DNA of 64,000 bases from Sodalis ligni (GCF_016865525.2 NZ_CP075169.1:6379695-6443694), one strand, 5' to 3'. Numbered from the stretch's first letter, positions 18,406-26,548 are shown. Translations and numbers: made by a program. The notes: generated by a model from the letters alone, not told the origin.

Positions 18406-18758
18406 TCGATACCCACAACCAAAACACCGCAGGCGATAAGCAAAATGCCTATCAGCCGCCATTTGCTCAGGCTTTCCTTGAACCAAATGCGGCCGACTAC
18501 CATGATGGCTACAATATTGATTGAGCCCAGCATGACCCCAACCGACAATGGCACCAGCGACAAGAAGGCCAGCCACAACAGGAATTCGAATACATAGCTG
18601 AAAATACCGACCCAAATCCATTTATGGGACAGCATATGGCGCCAATGGGCCAGGCCGGAATAGGCTGTACCGGACAATGCGGCGGCTTTGAAAGCCAGCT
18701 GGCCCAGCGTATCCACCAGCACGTTCATCACCCATAGAAGAATGGTTAATTTGCTCAT
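18402..18758 (-). CDS. Four-helix EamA/SMR-type transporter subunit A
   Basis: 118 aa with four membrane helices. MSKLTILLWVMNVLVDTLGQ and the second-helix region resemble the partner protein (LFDTLAQVSFK compared with LVDTLGQLAFK), so the pair arose by duplication. The charged residue Glu near helix 2 (FSYVFEFLLWLAF) sits in the membrane, as in SMR proteins that couple to protons. It overlaps subunit B by 4 bp and starts 22 bp after the hydrolase gene. Confidence 0.78.
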   Translation of the reverse strand: MSKLTILLWVMNVLVDTLGQLAFKAAALSGTAYSGLAHWRHMLSHKWIWVGIFSYVFEFLLWLAFLSLVPLSVGVMLGSINIVAIMVVGRIWFKESLSKWRLIGILLIACGVLVVGIE

Positions 18759-18780
18759 GACCTGGTCTTGTATCCCTTTG

Positions 18781-19674
18781 TCATGCGCTCTGCATCGTCG
18801 AATTCAGCCCTGCCTGCAGGCCCGGGACGCTAAGCTGGCTGCCGCCGTTACGATCCGTCTGCGGAACGTTTTGCTGAATGAAGGTTATGGAACGGGATAC
18901 CAGCTCCCGTCGGTCGTTATCAATAGTAATCATATGGTAGCTGTTTTTCAGCAGTACCATCTTCACCGGCCCGCGAACGTTATCACGTACCAGTTCGCCG
19001 TTGCGGCGATGGGCGATATCGTCATTTTCCGCATGCATAATCAAGCAGGGCGAGGTTATCCGGTGCAGCGAGCGGCGCACGTTCCGCGTCAGGTAAACCA
19101 GCTGGCTCAAGGAAGGCCAGGGGTTGCCCGCCAAACCGGCCGCGCCGCTGTCGCCGCTTAACATGCTTTGGGAAATTTTACGGCGCAGCTGCTCGTTGCG
19201 TATGCCGTAGGGCGGCTCTTCGTTGAAGATACGGCGGCGGCCGAGATGGAGTATATCCGTCATTATCAGGAACCCCGGCGCCAGTATTCGCGTAATGAGC
19301 GGAACCGTCCAGCCGTCGAAGCGGAACGTCGCGCCGTACACCAGCACGCCGCGGGTGCGCTCTGGAAAATCGGATGCATATTTCAGCGCAAGTACCGCCC
19401 CCATCGACAGGCCGCCGACATACAGATAATCAACCTGCGAGCGCAGTTTCTCCGCGGCGTCGATAACGCTTTGGTACCAGTCTTTCCAATTGGTGGCGAT
19501 GAGATCGTCCACATCGCCGCAATGGCCGGCCAGCTGCATGCCGTAGACGGTAAAACCGGCCCGATTGAATTCCCGCCCCACTCCCCGCATTTCGGTGGGC
19601 GTACCGGTCAGGCCATGGATCAACAGAACGCCGATGTTGCCGCCTTCCAGCATAAAATCATGATGGTTGATCAC
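18781..19674 (-). CDS. Alpha/beta hydrolase (carboxylesterase/thioesterase type)
   Basis: 297 aa. The oxyanion motif LLIHGLTGTPTEM is at residues 17-29, the nucleophile is Ser90 in VGGLSMGAVLALKY, the acid is probably in MHAENDDIAHRRNG and the His in KNSYHMITID. The fold resembles monoacylglycerol lipase and bacterial carboxylesterases. The C-terminal 30 residues are polar and probably disordered. In the operon it overlaps the HAD phosphatase gene by 17 bp, and it could release or transfer an acylated intermediate. The substrate is unknown. Confidence 0.82.
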   Translation of the reverse strand: MINHHDFMLEGGNIGVLLIHGLTGTPTEMRGVGREFNRAGFTVYGMQLAGHCGDVDDLIATNWKDWYQSVIDAAEKLRSQVDYLYVGGLSMGAVLALKYASDFPERTRGVLVYGATFRFDGWTVPLITRILAPGFLIMTDILHLGRRRIFNEEPPYGIRNEQLRRKISQSMLSGDSGAAGLAGNPWPSLSQLVYLTRNVRRSLHRITSPCLIMHAENDDIAHRRNGELVRDNVRGPVKMVLLKNSYHMITIDNDRRELVSRSITFIQQNVPQTDRNGGSQLSVPGLQAGLNSTMQSA

Positions 19675-20404
19675 ACATCCCCCGGATCATCAACTGCTCC
19701 ATGGGCGCCAGATAGGCGCTCTCCCGCTGCTGCAAAAGCCGCTCCAGCTCGGCGGGGGCCTGGGAAAAGTCCTTCATGGCGGTAAAGGGAACGCCCATCC
19801 GCCGGCATTCGGCAACCAGGCTGCCTTTGGCGAAAACATGATCGGCGATTTGCGAGACACAGAAATCCGAGCGCCCGTCGCCAATCATTAAAAATTTATC
19901 CGGCGCCACGGTTTTTGCTATGCCGCATTTACATACGCCGCTTGCCTTCAGGCAATTGGCGTTATGATAGGGGAACTCCAGCGCCCAGCGCCGTTCGCTC
20001 ACCTGCCGCAAACGGTTGGCCATCACCGGTATGCCGCTTATGCCGTGGGTTTGCAAAATATGATTAATCGCGTAGTCCAGTCCGTCGCTGACGATATGCA
20101 ACGGTATGTTTTGCCGGCGGGCATAAGCGGCGAATTCGGCAAACCACGGATCGATGGCCAGGGTGGCAAGGCATTCGTTCAGCTCAAGGCGGGAGGTATC
20201 CAACAGGGCAATTTGCCCTGCCATGCATTCCCGCGAGCCTATCTCGCCGTTTTCCCATCGCTGCTCCAGCGCCTGCCAGCCCGGCATGCCAAACGCATCC
20301 AATAAGGTATCGGTGACGTCTTTGAAACTGATGGTTCCGTCGAAGTCGCACAACACCGTCCATGACGGTAATCGCGGGATTGATTGAATGGATCTTGTTG
20401 CCAT
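19658..20404 (-). CDS. HAD-IB phosphatase (MtnX/phosphoserine phosphatase-like)
   Basis: 248 aa from the chosen ATG. Motif I CDFDGTISFKDVTD places nucleophile Asp20 and acid Asp22. Motif II is HIVSDGLDY and motif IV MIGDGRSD. The arrangement matches MtnX-like phosphatases and phosphoserine phosphatase. A CxxxxxCKCG cluster (ANCLKASGVCKCGIAKT) is an unusual insertion that could bind a metal. A start at 20485 would add 27 residues with no RBS; the domain starts shortly after ATG 20404. It is the first gene of the minus-strand operon and probably removes a phosphate from the pathway intermediate. Confidence 0.78.
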   Translation of the reverse strand: MATRSIQSIPRLPSWTVLCDFDGTISFKDVTDTLLDAFGMPGWQALEQRWENGEIGSRECMAGQIALLDTSRLELNECLATLAIDPWFAEFAAYARRQNIPLHIVSDGLDYAINHILQTHGISGIPVMANRLRQVSERRWALEFPYHNANCLKASGVCKCGIAKTVAPDKFLMIGDGRSDFCVSQIADHVFAKGSLVAECRRMGVPFTAMKDFSQAPAELERLLQQRESAYLAPMEQLMIRGMCDQPS

Positions 20405-20553
20405 ATATACAGCTATTAGCTCTGAAAGGGAGACGGTGGTAAAAGAGCTACTCAGCCCCGGGAGCAATGAGGAGCTTGCATTCATTGAATTCAGCGGATG
20501 CCGGGTATTTTACCTTAACAATAATAAATAGTTTATAAACGAAGTGATTGGAG

Positions 20554-20579
20554 AAGTAATATTAGGCTTAATATTACTT
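20554..20579 (-). terminator. AT-rich 11-bp inverted repeat after mipA
   Basis: AAGTAATATTA (20554-20564) and TAATATTACTT (20569-20579) with loop GGCT form a perfect stem 68 bases downstream of the mipA stop. There is no clear T run on the minus strand. It may terminate mipA or lie in the promoter of the HAD phosphatase operon. Confidence 0.4.
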
Positions 20580-20646
20580 TATAGTACTAGTATGTTGATT
20601 TTAAATAATTTTATTTTTATTAAATGACTCTTTTCTAAAAAAAACG

Positions 20647-21384
20647 CTAGAAATTGTAATTTATCCCCAAAGAGAATGCATAAATTTCATCCCCATCGAC
20701 CATCGGACTGTCACGAACCGTTGAAGGCAGGAAATTGCCCCTTGCGCTGGCATACGTATCCCACCGCTCGGAGAGCTTATAGTCGGCGGTCAGGGAAACA
20801 TAAGGCGTAATATTCGCCGAAGGTCGGTATTCGCTCAAGCCGCTGCGGCGGGCCTCCATGGACGATACGCCGTAATAGTAGCGGGTTTGCTGGCCGTTGG
20901 CCCCATCCACGCCGAACTCCGGTATGACCGTCAGCATGCCCAATCGCACCTGATTCAGATAGGAGATATTAGCCAAAACACCCCGGCTGTTATTCAGGAT
21001 ATCCCCCCCCAGCTGGACATGCACAGCCCCCATCCGGGGGGTGCGCTGATAGCTTATACCGGACATCACCGTGGACCGGCGATCGTTCAGCCTGCGCATC
21101 GCCGTATTGCTCCCCGGCTGGACTTATACTCCTGATCCAGAAAAACGCTTTTAATTTCAGCTCATTGGCGTCATCGTTCATAAGATAGCGCCCGGCATCA
21201 TCCCCTTGGATATACCAGGTATCATCGTCATAGTTGATTACCGGCCAAACCGAATGATCGTCTCTGTCCACCTTATAGGGTGAGGTGGTCAGAAAACCGC
21301 CGATACCCAGAGCGATATCCGCCGCCCAACCGTATACGGGGCTAATAAAACCAAGAAAACTACGATTTGTTTAGGCGTTTTCAT
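20647..21384 (-). pseudogene. mipA: MipA/OmpV-family outer-membrane protein, three frameshifts
   Basis: Encodes an outer-membrane beta-barrel of the MipA/OmpV family. The C-terminal half is clear (RRLNDRRSTVMSG, RYYYGVSSMEARRSGL, DSPMVDGDEIYAFS, terminal Phe in GINYNF). The N-terminal half (ALGIGGFLTTSPYKVD, WPVINYDDDTWYIQG) is in another frame. Three one-base losses join the pieces: in the signal peptide (GGTTTTATTAGCCCCG, T run), at GCGTTTTTCTGGATC (T run) and at AGCCGGGGAGC (G run). Restoring them gives 246 aa from ATG 21384, the family length. No other damage is seen. Real pseudogene or sequencing error cannot be separated here. Confidence 0.82.
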
Positions 21385-21576
21385 CGTTTGGTTATGGTGT
21401 GATCCTGATAATACGTTTTCTTACTTAGTGCTGCCGCTATGAATCCGCCAGCGCGTTTCCCGCGGGTCTGTGATTCACTCCGCCAGGGTGTCCAAGGTCT
21501 GATGCAAAGAACGGCCCATATTGTCTTTAAGCGTCGGTCAATCAAAAGAAATTTACACTTCTATTCAAATCAGCTT

Positions 21577-21606
21577 TTGACCCTGCCCTTAGGGAAGGTG
21601 TAAATT
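21577..21606 (+). promoter_or_regulatory. CueR-type promoter of cueP
   Basis: A -35 TTGACC (21577-21582) is followed by the dyad ACCCTGCCC-TTA-GGGAAGGT and a -10 TAAATT (21601-21606). This matches MerR-family metal promoters such as copA and cueO, where CueR sits on the spacer. The spacer is 18 bp here, one less than the usual 19, so either the -10 is one base off or a base has been lost. Copper-responsive induction of cueP is expected. Confidence 0.7.
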
Positions 21607-21616
21607 CTTTTTAACA

Positions 21617-21634
21617 CTTTCTTTGCAAAGAAAG
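21617..21634. repeat. 18-bp perfect palindrome in the cueP leader
   Basis: CTTTCTTTGCAAAGAAAG lies between the CueR-type promoter and the cueP start codon, in the untranslated leader. It could form an RNA hairpin upstream of the RBS or be a protein-binding site. Confidence 0.6.
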
Positions 21635-21681
21635 CGGCTTGAATCGGCTGTGCATTCTTTTCATTGCGAGGATATTTGAAC

Positions 21682-22245
21682 ATGAAAAATTTATCGGCTT
21701 ACGCCATAAACACAATATTACTGGGCTCAGCCCTGGCTGCGTTCAGCCAGTTCTCTTATGCTCAAGATCAATCTTTTCTGGCAAAAAATGGTCTGGAAAA
21801 TAAGACAACGCCACAAATGGTGGAATATATCAATCGCCTGCAGCAGGATCGGCCATTGAACTTTTCCGCCGCCGTCACCAGTACCGAACTTACCGTATCG
21901 GATGGTAAAGAAGCGCATTCTTACCCTCTCGGCGATAAGTTTTATCTGTCATTCGCCCCTTATATTACCTACACCCATCCTTGTTATAACCATAATCTGT
22001 CATCCTGTACCGGAGAATTAAAAAATACCGCGTTCAAGGTAAAAATCATCGATCAACAGGGTAAGGTCATTGCCAGCAATAACATGACCAGTTATCAAAA
22101 CGGTTTTATCGGCGTCTGGCTGCCGAGAAATATTACCGGAACCATAAACGTGACCTACAACGGTCTTTCCGCCGTGACTCCTTTCGCCACAGGAAACGAT
22201 AGCCAAACCTGCCTGACCAATGTGAAGCTCGAGAAAACAATTTAA
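21682..22245 (+). CDS. cueP: Periplasmic copper-binding protein CueP
   Basis: 187 aa with a signal peptide (about residues 1-27, ending SYAQ). The CueP family features are clear: VTSTELTVSDGK, DKFYLSFAPY, then the copper site region THPCYNHNLSSCTGELKN with Cys101 and Cys109, and the third Cys177 in SQTCLTNVKL. In Salmonella CueP binds Cu(I) in the periplasm and supplies SodCII. The ATG at 21682 follows GCGAGGA; a start at 21664 adds six residues and is less likely. The CueR-like promoter upstream supports the call. The gene stands alone, without cueO or copA. Confidence 0.9.
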   Translation: MKNLSAYAINTILLGSALAAFSQFSYAQDQSFLAKNGLENKTTPQMVEYINRLQQDRPLNFSAAVTSTELTVSDGKEAHSYPLGDKFYLSFAPYITYTHPCYNHNLSSCTGELKNTAFKVKIIDQQGKVIASNNMTSYQNGFIGVWLPRNITGTINVTYNGLSAVTPFATGNDSQTCLTNVKLEKTI

Positions 22246-22370
22246 CGGTCGTTCTGGCGGGCACTTTTAAATTTGAACGCTCGCGTAAGTTATCCGGACG
22301 ATGAAGTATTAAAGGTTTCCGCCATGCCGGATAACCTGTTGACGTGTACTGCAACACCCTTTCGGGGGAG

Positions 22371-22408
22371 CCGGATGATTGTTACCGCCGTAGGCGGCAT
22401 CCGGTTTT
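22371..22408 (+). repeat. REP-like nested hairpin
   Basis: CCGGATG (22371-22377) and CATCCGG (22398-22404) enclose a second stem CCGCC-GTA-GGCGG and are followed by TTTT. It resembles enterobacterial REP elements and could also end cueP transcription. It lies 30 bp before the aldo-keto reductase start. Confidence 0.6.
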
Positions 22409-22435
22409 CCTGGATGACATCAACAGGAAACCGCT

Positions 22436-23473
22436 ATGCGATATATAAAACTCGGCAATACCGGATTGGACGTTTCACCCATCGCCCTTGGCTGCATGAC
22501 CTATGGCGAACCGAACCGTGGCCATCCGGTATGGTCACTGGATGAAGACGCCAGCCGCCCTTTGATTAAACAGGCGCTCGAAGCAGGGATCAATTTCTTC
22601 GATACCGCCAATATGTACTCCCAAGGTTCCAGCGAGGAGATCCTCGGCCGGGCTTTGCGGGATTACGCCGATCGGGATAGCGTGGTTATCGCCACCAAAG
22701 TGCGCCATCCCATGCGCGCTGGTCCCAACGGCGCCGGACTGTCGCGTAAGGCGATTTTCACAGAAATCGACCATAGCCTGCGCCGGCTGGGGACCGACTA
22801 TATCGATCTTTACCAGATTCATCGATTGGACAACGCGACTCCGCTGGAGGAAACCCTTGAAGCGCTAAACGATGTGGTGAAATCCGGTAAGGTGCGTTAT
22901 CTCGGCGCATCGTCAATGCATGCCTGGCAATTCAGCAAGATATTACATCTGCAGCGCCAGCACGGCTGGGCGCGATTTGTCTCCATGCAGGATCATTACA
23001 ATCTGCTGGCGCGGGAAGAAGAGCGTGAAATGCTGCCTCTTTGCAAAGATGAGGGCATCGGCATCATTGTCTGGAGCCCGCTGGCCCGCGGGCGTCTTGC
23101 CCGGGAGAGTGGCGCCGCCACCGGCCGTTCAGGCAGCGACCCTTTTGCCGATATGCTCTATACCCAGGAAAAAAGCGATGGCGCCATCGTCGATGCCGTG
23201 GCGGCCGTCGCCCGTGCAAGGGGCGTTAGCCGGGCGCAGATTGCCCTGGCCTGGCTGCGGCGAAACCCGGTGGTGGCGGCTCCGCTGGTGGGCGCCGGCA
23301 AGCCCTCTCATATTGCCGATGCGGTGGCGTCGCTGGACATCGTCCTGACCGAGGAGGAAATCGCCGCCTTGGAAACCCCTTACACGCCGCGTGAAGATTT
23401 CCAGGGAGTGTCGGACGATGCCCTGTTGGCCCGCATCTCGGCCCGCATCGGCATCAAACCCGCCGGGGCCTGA
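22436..23473 (+). CDS. Aldo/keto reductase (YajO-like)
   Basis: 345-aa NADPH-dependent AKR. The catalytic tetrad is visible: Asp and Tyr in FFDTANMYSQG, Lys in VIATKVRH and His in YQIHRLDN. The N-terminal MRYIKLGNTGLDVSPIALGCMTYGE is the usual beta-hairpin cap. Overall organisation resembles E. coli YajO, which has been linked to xylulose 5-phosphate metabolism, but many family members act on diverse aldehydes. It stands alone and is followed by a strong hairpin. Confidence 0.88.
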   Translation: MRYIKLGNTGLDVSPIALGCMTYGEPNRGHPVWSLDEDASRPLIKQALEAGINFFDTANMYSQGSSEEILGRALRDYADRDSVVIATKVRHPMRAGPNGAGLSRKAIFTEIDHSLRRLGTDYIDLYQIHRLDNATPLEETLEALNDVVKSGKVRYLGASSMHAWQFSKILHLQRQHGWARFVSMQDHYNLLAREEEREMLPLCKDEGIGIIVWSPLARGRLARESGAATGRSGSDPFADMLYTQEKSDGAIVDAVAAVARARGVSRAQIALAWLRRNPVVAAPLVGAGKPSHIADAVASLDIVLTEEEIAALETPYTPREDFQGVSDDALLARISARIGIKPAGA

Positions 23474-23481
23474 CGGCGTGA

Positions 23482-23508
23482 AGCCAATGCGTTTATTGCG
23501 CATTGGCT
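23482..23508 (+). terminator. Terminator-like hairpin after the aldo/keto reductase
   Basis: AGCCAATGCG and CGCATTGGCT form a perfect 10-bp stem with loop TTTATTG, 8 bases after the stop codon. The run after it is AT-rich (CAATTAAATAAA) without a real T tract. Confidence 0.7.
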
Positions 23509-23515
23509 CAATTAA

Positions 23516-23641
23516 ATAAAAGAGCATGCCCTGATGTCCTTGGACTAATACGAATCACTGGAAGAAACCGCCTACCTCTTGCGCTCATCGGCGAATGCCA
23601 GGCATTTAATAAAATCCATTGAGGAATTGCGTGGTGGATAA
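23516..23641 (+). pseudogene. YefM-type antitoxin remnant
   Basis: The translated relic reads EHALMSLD, then stop (TAA 23546-23548), then [20 protein letters not shown] and [10 protein letters not shown] to the natural TAA 23639-23641. [13 protein letters not shown] is the hallmark C-terminal half of Phd/YefM antitoxins. The N-terminal DNA-binding half is missing, and an in-frame stop interrupts the rest, so no functional antitoxin is made. The piece is about 40 codons of an original 85 or so. Confidence 0.85.
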
Positions 23642-23648
23642 TAAGGAG

Positions 23649-23774
23649 TTGAGCGAGAACCTGAATAAAATAATTTTTTCAAGCCAATCATGGACCGATT
23701 ATCTTTATTGGCAACAGACCGATGAGAATATTCTTAAGCGAATAATAGTCTATTCCGTTTTATTACAGATTTAG
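23649..23774 (+). pseudogene. YoeB-type toxin remnant
   Basis: Directly after the YefM relic, in the normal order of the pair, the sequence encodes NKIIFSSQSWTDYLYW and QQTDENILKRI, which is the N-terminus of the mRNA interferase YoeB. After about 30 family residues it runs into unrelated sequence and ends at TAG 23774. The catalytic C-terminal half is absent. AAGGAG (23643-23648) still marks the old ribosome-binding site. The break point lies at the end of the LysR gene on the other strand. Confidence 0.85.
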
Positions 23775-24670
23775 CGCCGCTTTTGCGCCACGCTATGGAT
23801 AAGGTCGTCCAGCCGGGACAGGAATAGCGCCAGAACCGGTGACGAATTTGACCGGCTGTAACCCGCCACCAGATCAATCCTTGGCGCTTCTCCGGCCAGG
23901 GGGCGGCTTACCACTGACCAGGGCATCAGGCTCTCGACGTAGGCGGGGATCAGTGTCAGGCCCCGGGTCGATGCCACCAGCGACATGACCTTGGCGGGAT
24001 TATCCACTTTTTGCGCCGGTATAACCCTTATCCCGGAGCGTGCGAGGTAATCCTCGATGGCGGCGCGCAATACGACGGCCTTATCGGCCATACCGATGAA
24101 GGGATGATGGGCAAGGTCTTGCGGTGAAATACTTTTGCGGGAAGCCAGCGGGTGGTCACTGGGCATCAGCACCACCAAAGGTTCCGAATCCACCACCCGG
24201 TAGGCGAGATCGAAACCGGGCTCGGCGCGCAGAAATGCCAAATCCAGCTTACCCTTTGCCAGCGCTTCGGCAAGGTCGGGTGAATAATCGCTGGAAACGG
24301 TGATATCAATGTTAGGTAATTCGTCGCGCAAAATATGCATGGCTTCAGGCAGCCACTTCATTTCCTGGCCGGTAAGAAACCCCAGCACCAAACGCTGCTT
24401 TAATGGCTGAGCCGCCCTGCGGGCCGCTTCAACGGCGGCATCCACCTGATTCAGCGCCAGCCGCGCGTGGCCGATAAAGGCGTGGCCGGCAGCGGTCAGC
24501 TCTACGCCGCGGGGACCGCGAATCAACAATGTGGCTCCTACCTGCGCCTCCAGATCCCGTATTTGCCTACTTAGCGACGGTTGGGAGGTGTGCAGCCTTT
24601 TTTCCGCCGCGACGGTCAGGCTACCGGTCTCGGCGACGGCGATCAGATAACGAAGATGACGCAGCTCCAT
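23771..24670 (-). CDS. LysR-family regulator
   Basis: 299 aa. The N-terminal winged helix MELRHLRYLIAVAETGSLTVAAEKRLHTSQPSLSRQI is the standard LysR DNA-binding domain, and a type 2 periplasmic-binding-like effector domain follows (residues 90-295). It is divergent to the SDR gene at 24868. A textbook LysR box with T-N11-A symmetry sits between them, so it most likely controls that gene group. The inducer is unknown. Confidence 0.9.
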   Translation of the reverse strand: MELRHLRYLIAVAETGSLTVAAEKRLHTSQPSLSRQIRDLEAQVGATLLIRGPRGVELTAAGHAFIGHARLALNQVDAAVEAARRAAQPLKQRLVLGFLTGQEMKWLPEAMHILRDELPNIDITVSSDYSPDLAEALAKGKLDLAFLRAEPGFDLAYRVVDSEPLVVLMPSDHPLASRKSISPQDLAHHPFIGMADKAVVLRAAIEDYLARSGIRVIPAQKVDNPAKVMSLVASTRGLTLIPAYVESLMPWSVVSRPLAGEAPRIDLVAGYSRSNSSPVLALFLSRLDDLIHSVAQKRR

Positions 24671-24766
24671 ATACTTCCTTTTATTTCGTTGCCCACAGAC
24701 CCATGCTTTTCAGGCATGCCTGCCAGCTTATAAAGTCTTTTTCCTCGTCGATATTAAATCTTACAT

Positions 24767-24793
24767 TGCTCTACATGGCGGTCTGGTAGAGCA
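24767..24793. promoter_or_regulatory. LysR operator (T-N11-A inverted repeat)
   Basis: TGCTCTAC (24767-24774) and GTAGAGCA (24786-24793) are a perfect 8-bp inverted repeat with an 11-base spacer, centred between the divergent LysR gene and the SDR gene. This is the geometry of a LysR recognition site. Confidence 0.8.
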
Positions 24794-24867
24794 CTTCCCA
24801 CGTCGCGGGATAATCGCCTGCGGGACATGGCCCCATACATTTCAACTATACCACCGGGAGTCTGAAA

Positions 24868-25614
24868 ATGATCAATCTCACTGGCAAGACGGCGCTCGTT
24901 ACCGGCGCATCACGCGGCATCGGTCGGGCATGCGCGCTGGCGTTGGCTCACGCCGGCGCCCAGGTGCTGGTACATTACAGCAGCGGCGAGCTGGAGGCGC
25001 AGGCCATCGTCGACGAAATTCGTCAGGGTGGCGGCAAAGCGGAGAAGCTGGCGGCCGACCTGGCGGCGCCGAACGGCCCGCACGAACTGGCCCGGCGCGT
25101 TCGGGATATTATCGGCGGCAGATTGGACATTCTGGTAGCCAACGCCGGGATATCCAAGGCCGCCGCCATTGAGGATACCACCGTGGAGGATTTTGACGCC
25201 CTGTTCGCGGTGAATGTGCGTGCGCCCTATTTTCTGGTGCAACAACTGCTGCCGGCGATGTGCACGGGCAGCAGCATTATCCTGCTATCGTCCCTCGCCG
25301 CCCATGCCAGCGTCGGGACGCTTTCCGCCTACGCCGCCACCAAAGGCGCTATTGATACGCTGGTGAAGCACTTTGCCGCCGCCCTGGGCGAGCGCGGTAT
25401 ACGAGTCAATGCCGTCGCTCCCGGCGTGGTGCCCACCGACATGTCCAATTTTGCCAAGACCGATGCAGGGCGGGATTTCACGCTGGGTATGCAGGCTATC
25501 AAACGCATGGCTCGGCCTGATGATATCGGCGCGGTGGCAGCCTTTCTGGCGTCCGATGATGCCCGCTGGATCACCGGGGATACGCTGCGGGCGGACGGCG
25601 GCTCGAAGCTCTGA
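24868..25614 (+). CDS. Short-chain dehydrogenase/reductase 1
   Basis: 248-aa classical SDR. The cofactor motif TGASRGIG is at residues 12-19, the NAG motif in LVANAGISK, the catalytic Ser in LLSSLAAHAS and Tyr-Lys in YAATKGAID. The C-terminus WITGDTLRADGGSKL is typical of the FabG-like group. It probably uses NADP(H), judged from the Arg in the Gly-rich loop. It stands first in a group with a second SDR and a glutathione transferase, divergent from the LysR regulator. Confidence 0.9.
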   Translation: MINLTGKTALVTGASRGIGRACALALAHAGAQVLVHYSSGELEAQAIVDEIRQGGGKAEKLAADLAAPNGPHELARRVRDIIGGRLDILVANAGISKAAAIEDTTVEDFDALFAVNVRAPYFLVQQLLPAMCTGSSIILLSSLAAHASVGTLSAYAATKGAIDTLVKHFAAALGERGIRVNAVAPGVVPTDMSNFAKTDAGRDFTLGMQAIKRMARPDDIGAVAAFLASDDARWITGDTLRADGGSKL

Positions 25615-25747
25615 GTCCGTTCCCGACCATGCCTGTTAGGTGTGAATGTTTGCTGAAAACGTCTTCCGCACCGGCACGCCTTCGCATACCGGCATGTAGG
25701 AAGATAACGTGAAATCTCATTAATCATCTGTGTTTAGAGGATAAATC

Positions 25748-26497
25748 ATGTCGCAACTTCCCGTTGTTCTCGTCACCGGCGCCCTGACCGGAATCGGTCG
25801 CGCCACCGCCCTTGCCTTTGCCGCATCCGGAGCCCGCCTTGTTATCTCCGGCCGTCGACCCGCCGAAGGCCTAGCCCTCGAAGCCGAACTGCGCCAGCTC
25901 GGAGCCGAAGCGATTTTCATTCAGGCGGACGTTCGTCGCGACGACGATGTTCGCCATCTGGTGGATGCGGCCGTGGCACGGTTCGGGCGCCTCGACGTGG
26001 CGGTTAATAATGCCGGCACCGAAGGCCGACCGGGCCTGATCGTTGATCAAACCGCTGAGAGCTATGCCGCCACTTTTGACACCAACGTGTTGGGCACGTT
26101 GCTCAGTTTAAAACATGAGCTGCGTATACTCACCGCCCAGAAAAGCGGCAGCATCATCAATATCTCTTCATCCTATGGCCATGAAGGCGCGGCCTATGCC
26201 TCCGTCTACGCCGGCAGCAAGCATGCGGTCGAGGGCATCACCAAGTCGGCCGTGCTGGAAGTGGCCGCCACCGGTGTGCGGGTTAATGCAGTGGCGCCGG
26301 GGCCCACTGAGACCGGCATGCTCGATCGGTTTACCGGTACACCGGAAAACAAGGCTGCCCTGGTCTCCGGCGTACCTTTGGCACGCATCGGTAAGCCCGA
26401 GGATATAGCCGCAGCGGTGCTTTACCTCGCCTCCGACGGTGCTGCTTTTGTCACCGGTCATATCCTCACCGTAGACGGTGGTAAGACCGCGGGCTGA
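25748..26497 (+). CDS. Short-chain dehydrogenase/reductase 2
   Basis: 249-aa classical SDR with TGALTGIG near residues 11-18, NNAG in VAVNNAGTEG, Ser in NISSSYGHEG and YAGSKHAVE as catalytic Tyr and Lys. It ends FVTGHILTVDGGKTAG. It lies 133 bp after the first SDR, with its own RBS (AGAGG), and 51 bp before the GST gene. The two SDRs are only moderately alike, so this is not a recent duplication. Likely part of the same LysR-controlled response. Confidence 0.9.
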   Translation: MSQLPVVLVTGALTGIGRATALAFAASGARLVISGRRPAEGLALEAELRQLGAEAIFIQADVRRDDDVRHLVDAAVARFGRLDVAVNNAGTEGRPGLIVDQTAESYAATFDTNVLGTLLSLKHELRILTAQKSGSIINISSSYGHEGAAYASVYAGSKHAVEGITKSAVLEVAATGVRVNAVAPGPTETGMLDRFTGTPENKAALVSGVPLARIGKPEDIAAAVLYLASDGAAFVTGHILTVDGGKTAG

Positions 26498-26548
26498 TCC
26501 CGGTTTGAAAAAGCCGTGTTTTCCCTGAAAAGACCTTATGGAGCCATC

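Noticed and set aside
18028..18621. 197-aa frame including the second SMR-type subunit
   Set aside because: The first 72 residues overlap the partner transporter gene in another frame. The ATGATG at 18405 matches the SMR start and overlaps the partner stop codon.
13398..20404. Assignment of the cluster to a known natural product or quorum-signal locus
   Set aside because: The gene content reminded me loosely of several amino-metabolite loci, but I could not match it gene by gene and no assignment is justified.
20990..21271. 93-aa minus-strand frame in mipA
   Set aside because: Not a separate gene: its first part is the N-terminal half of MipA before a frameshift, and the rest is out of frame.
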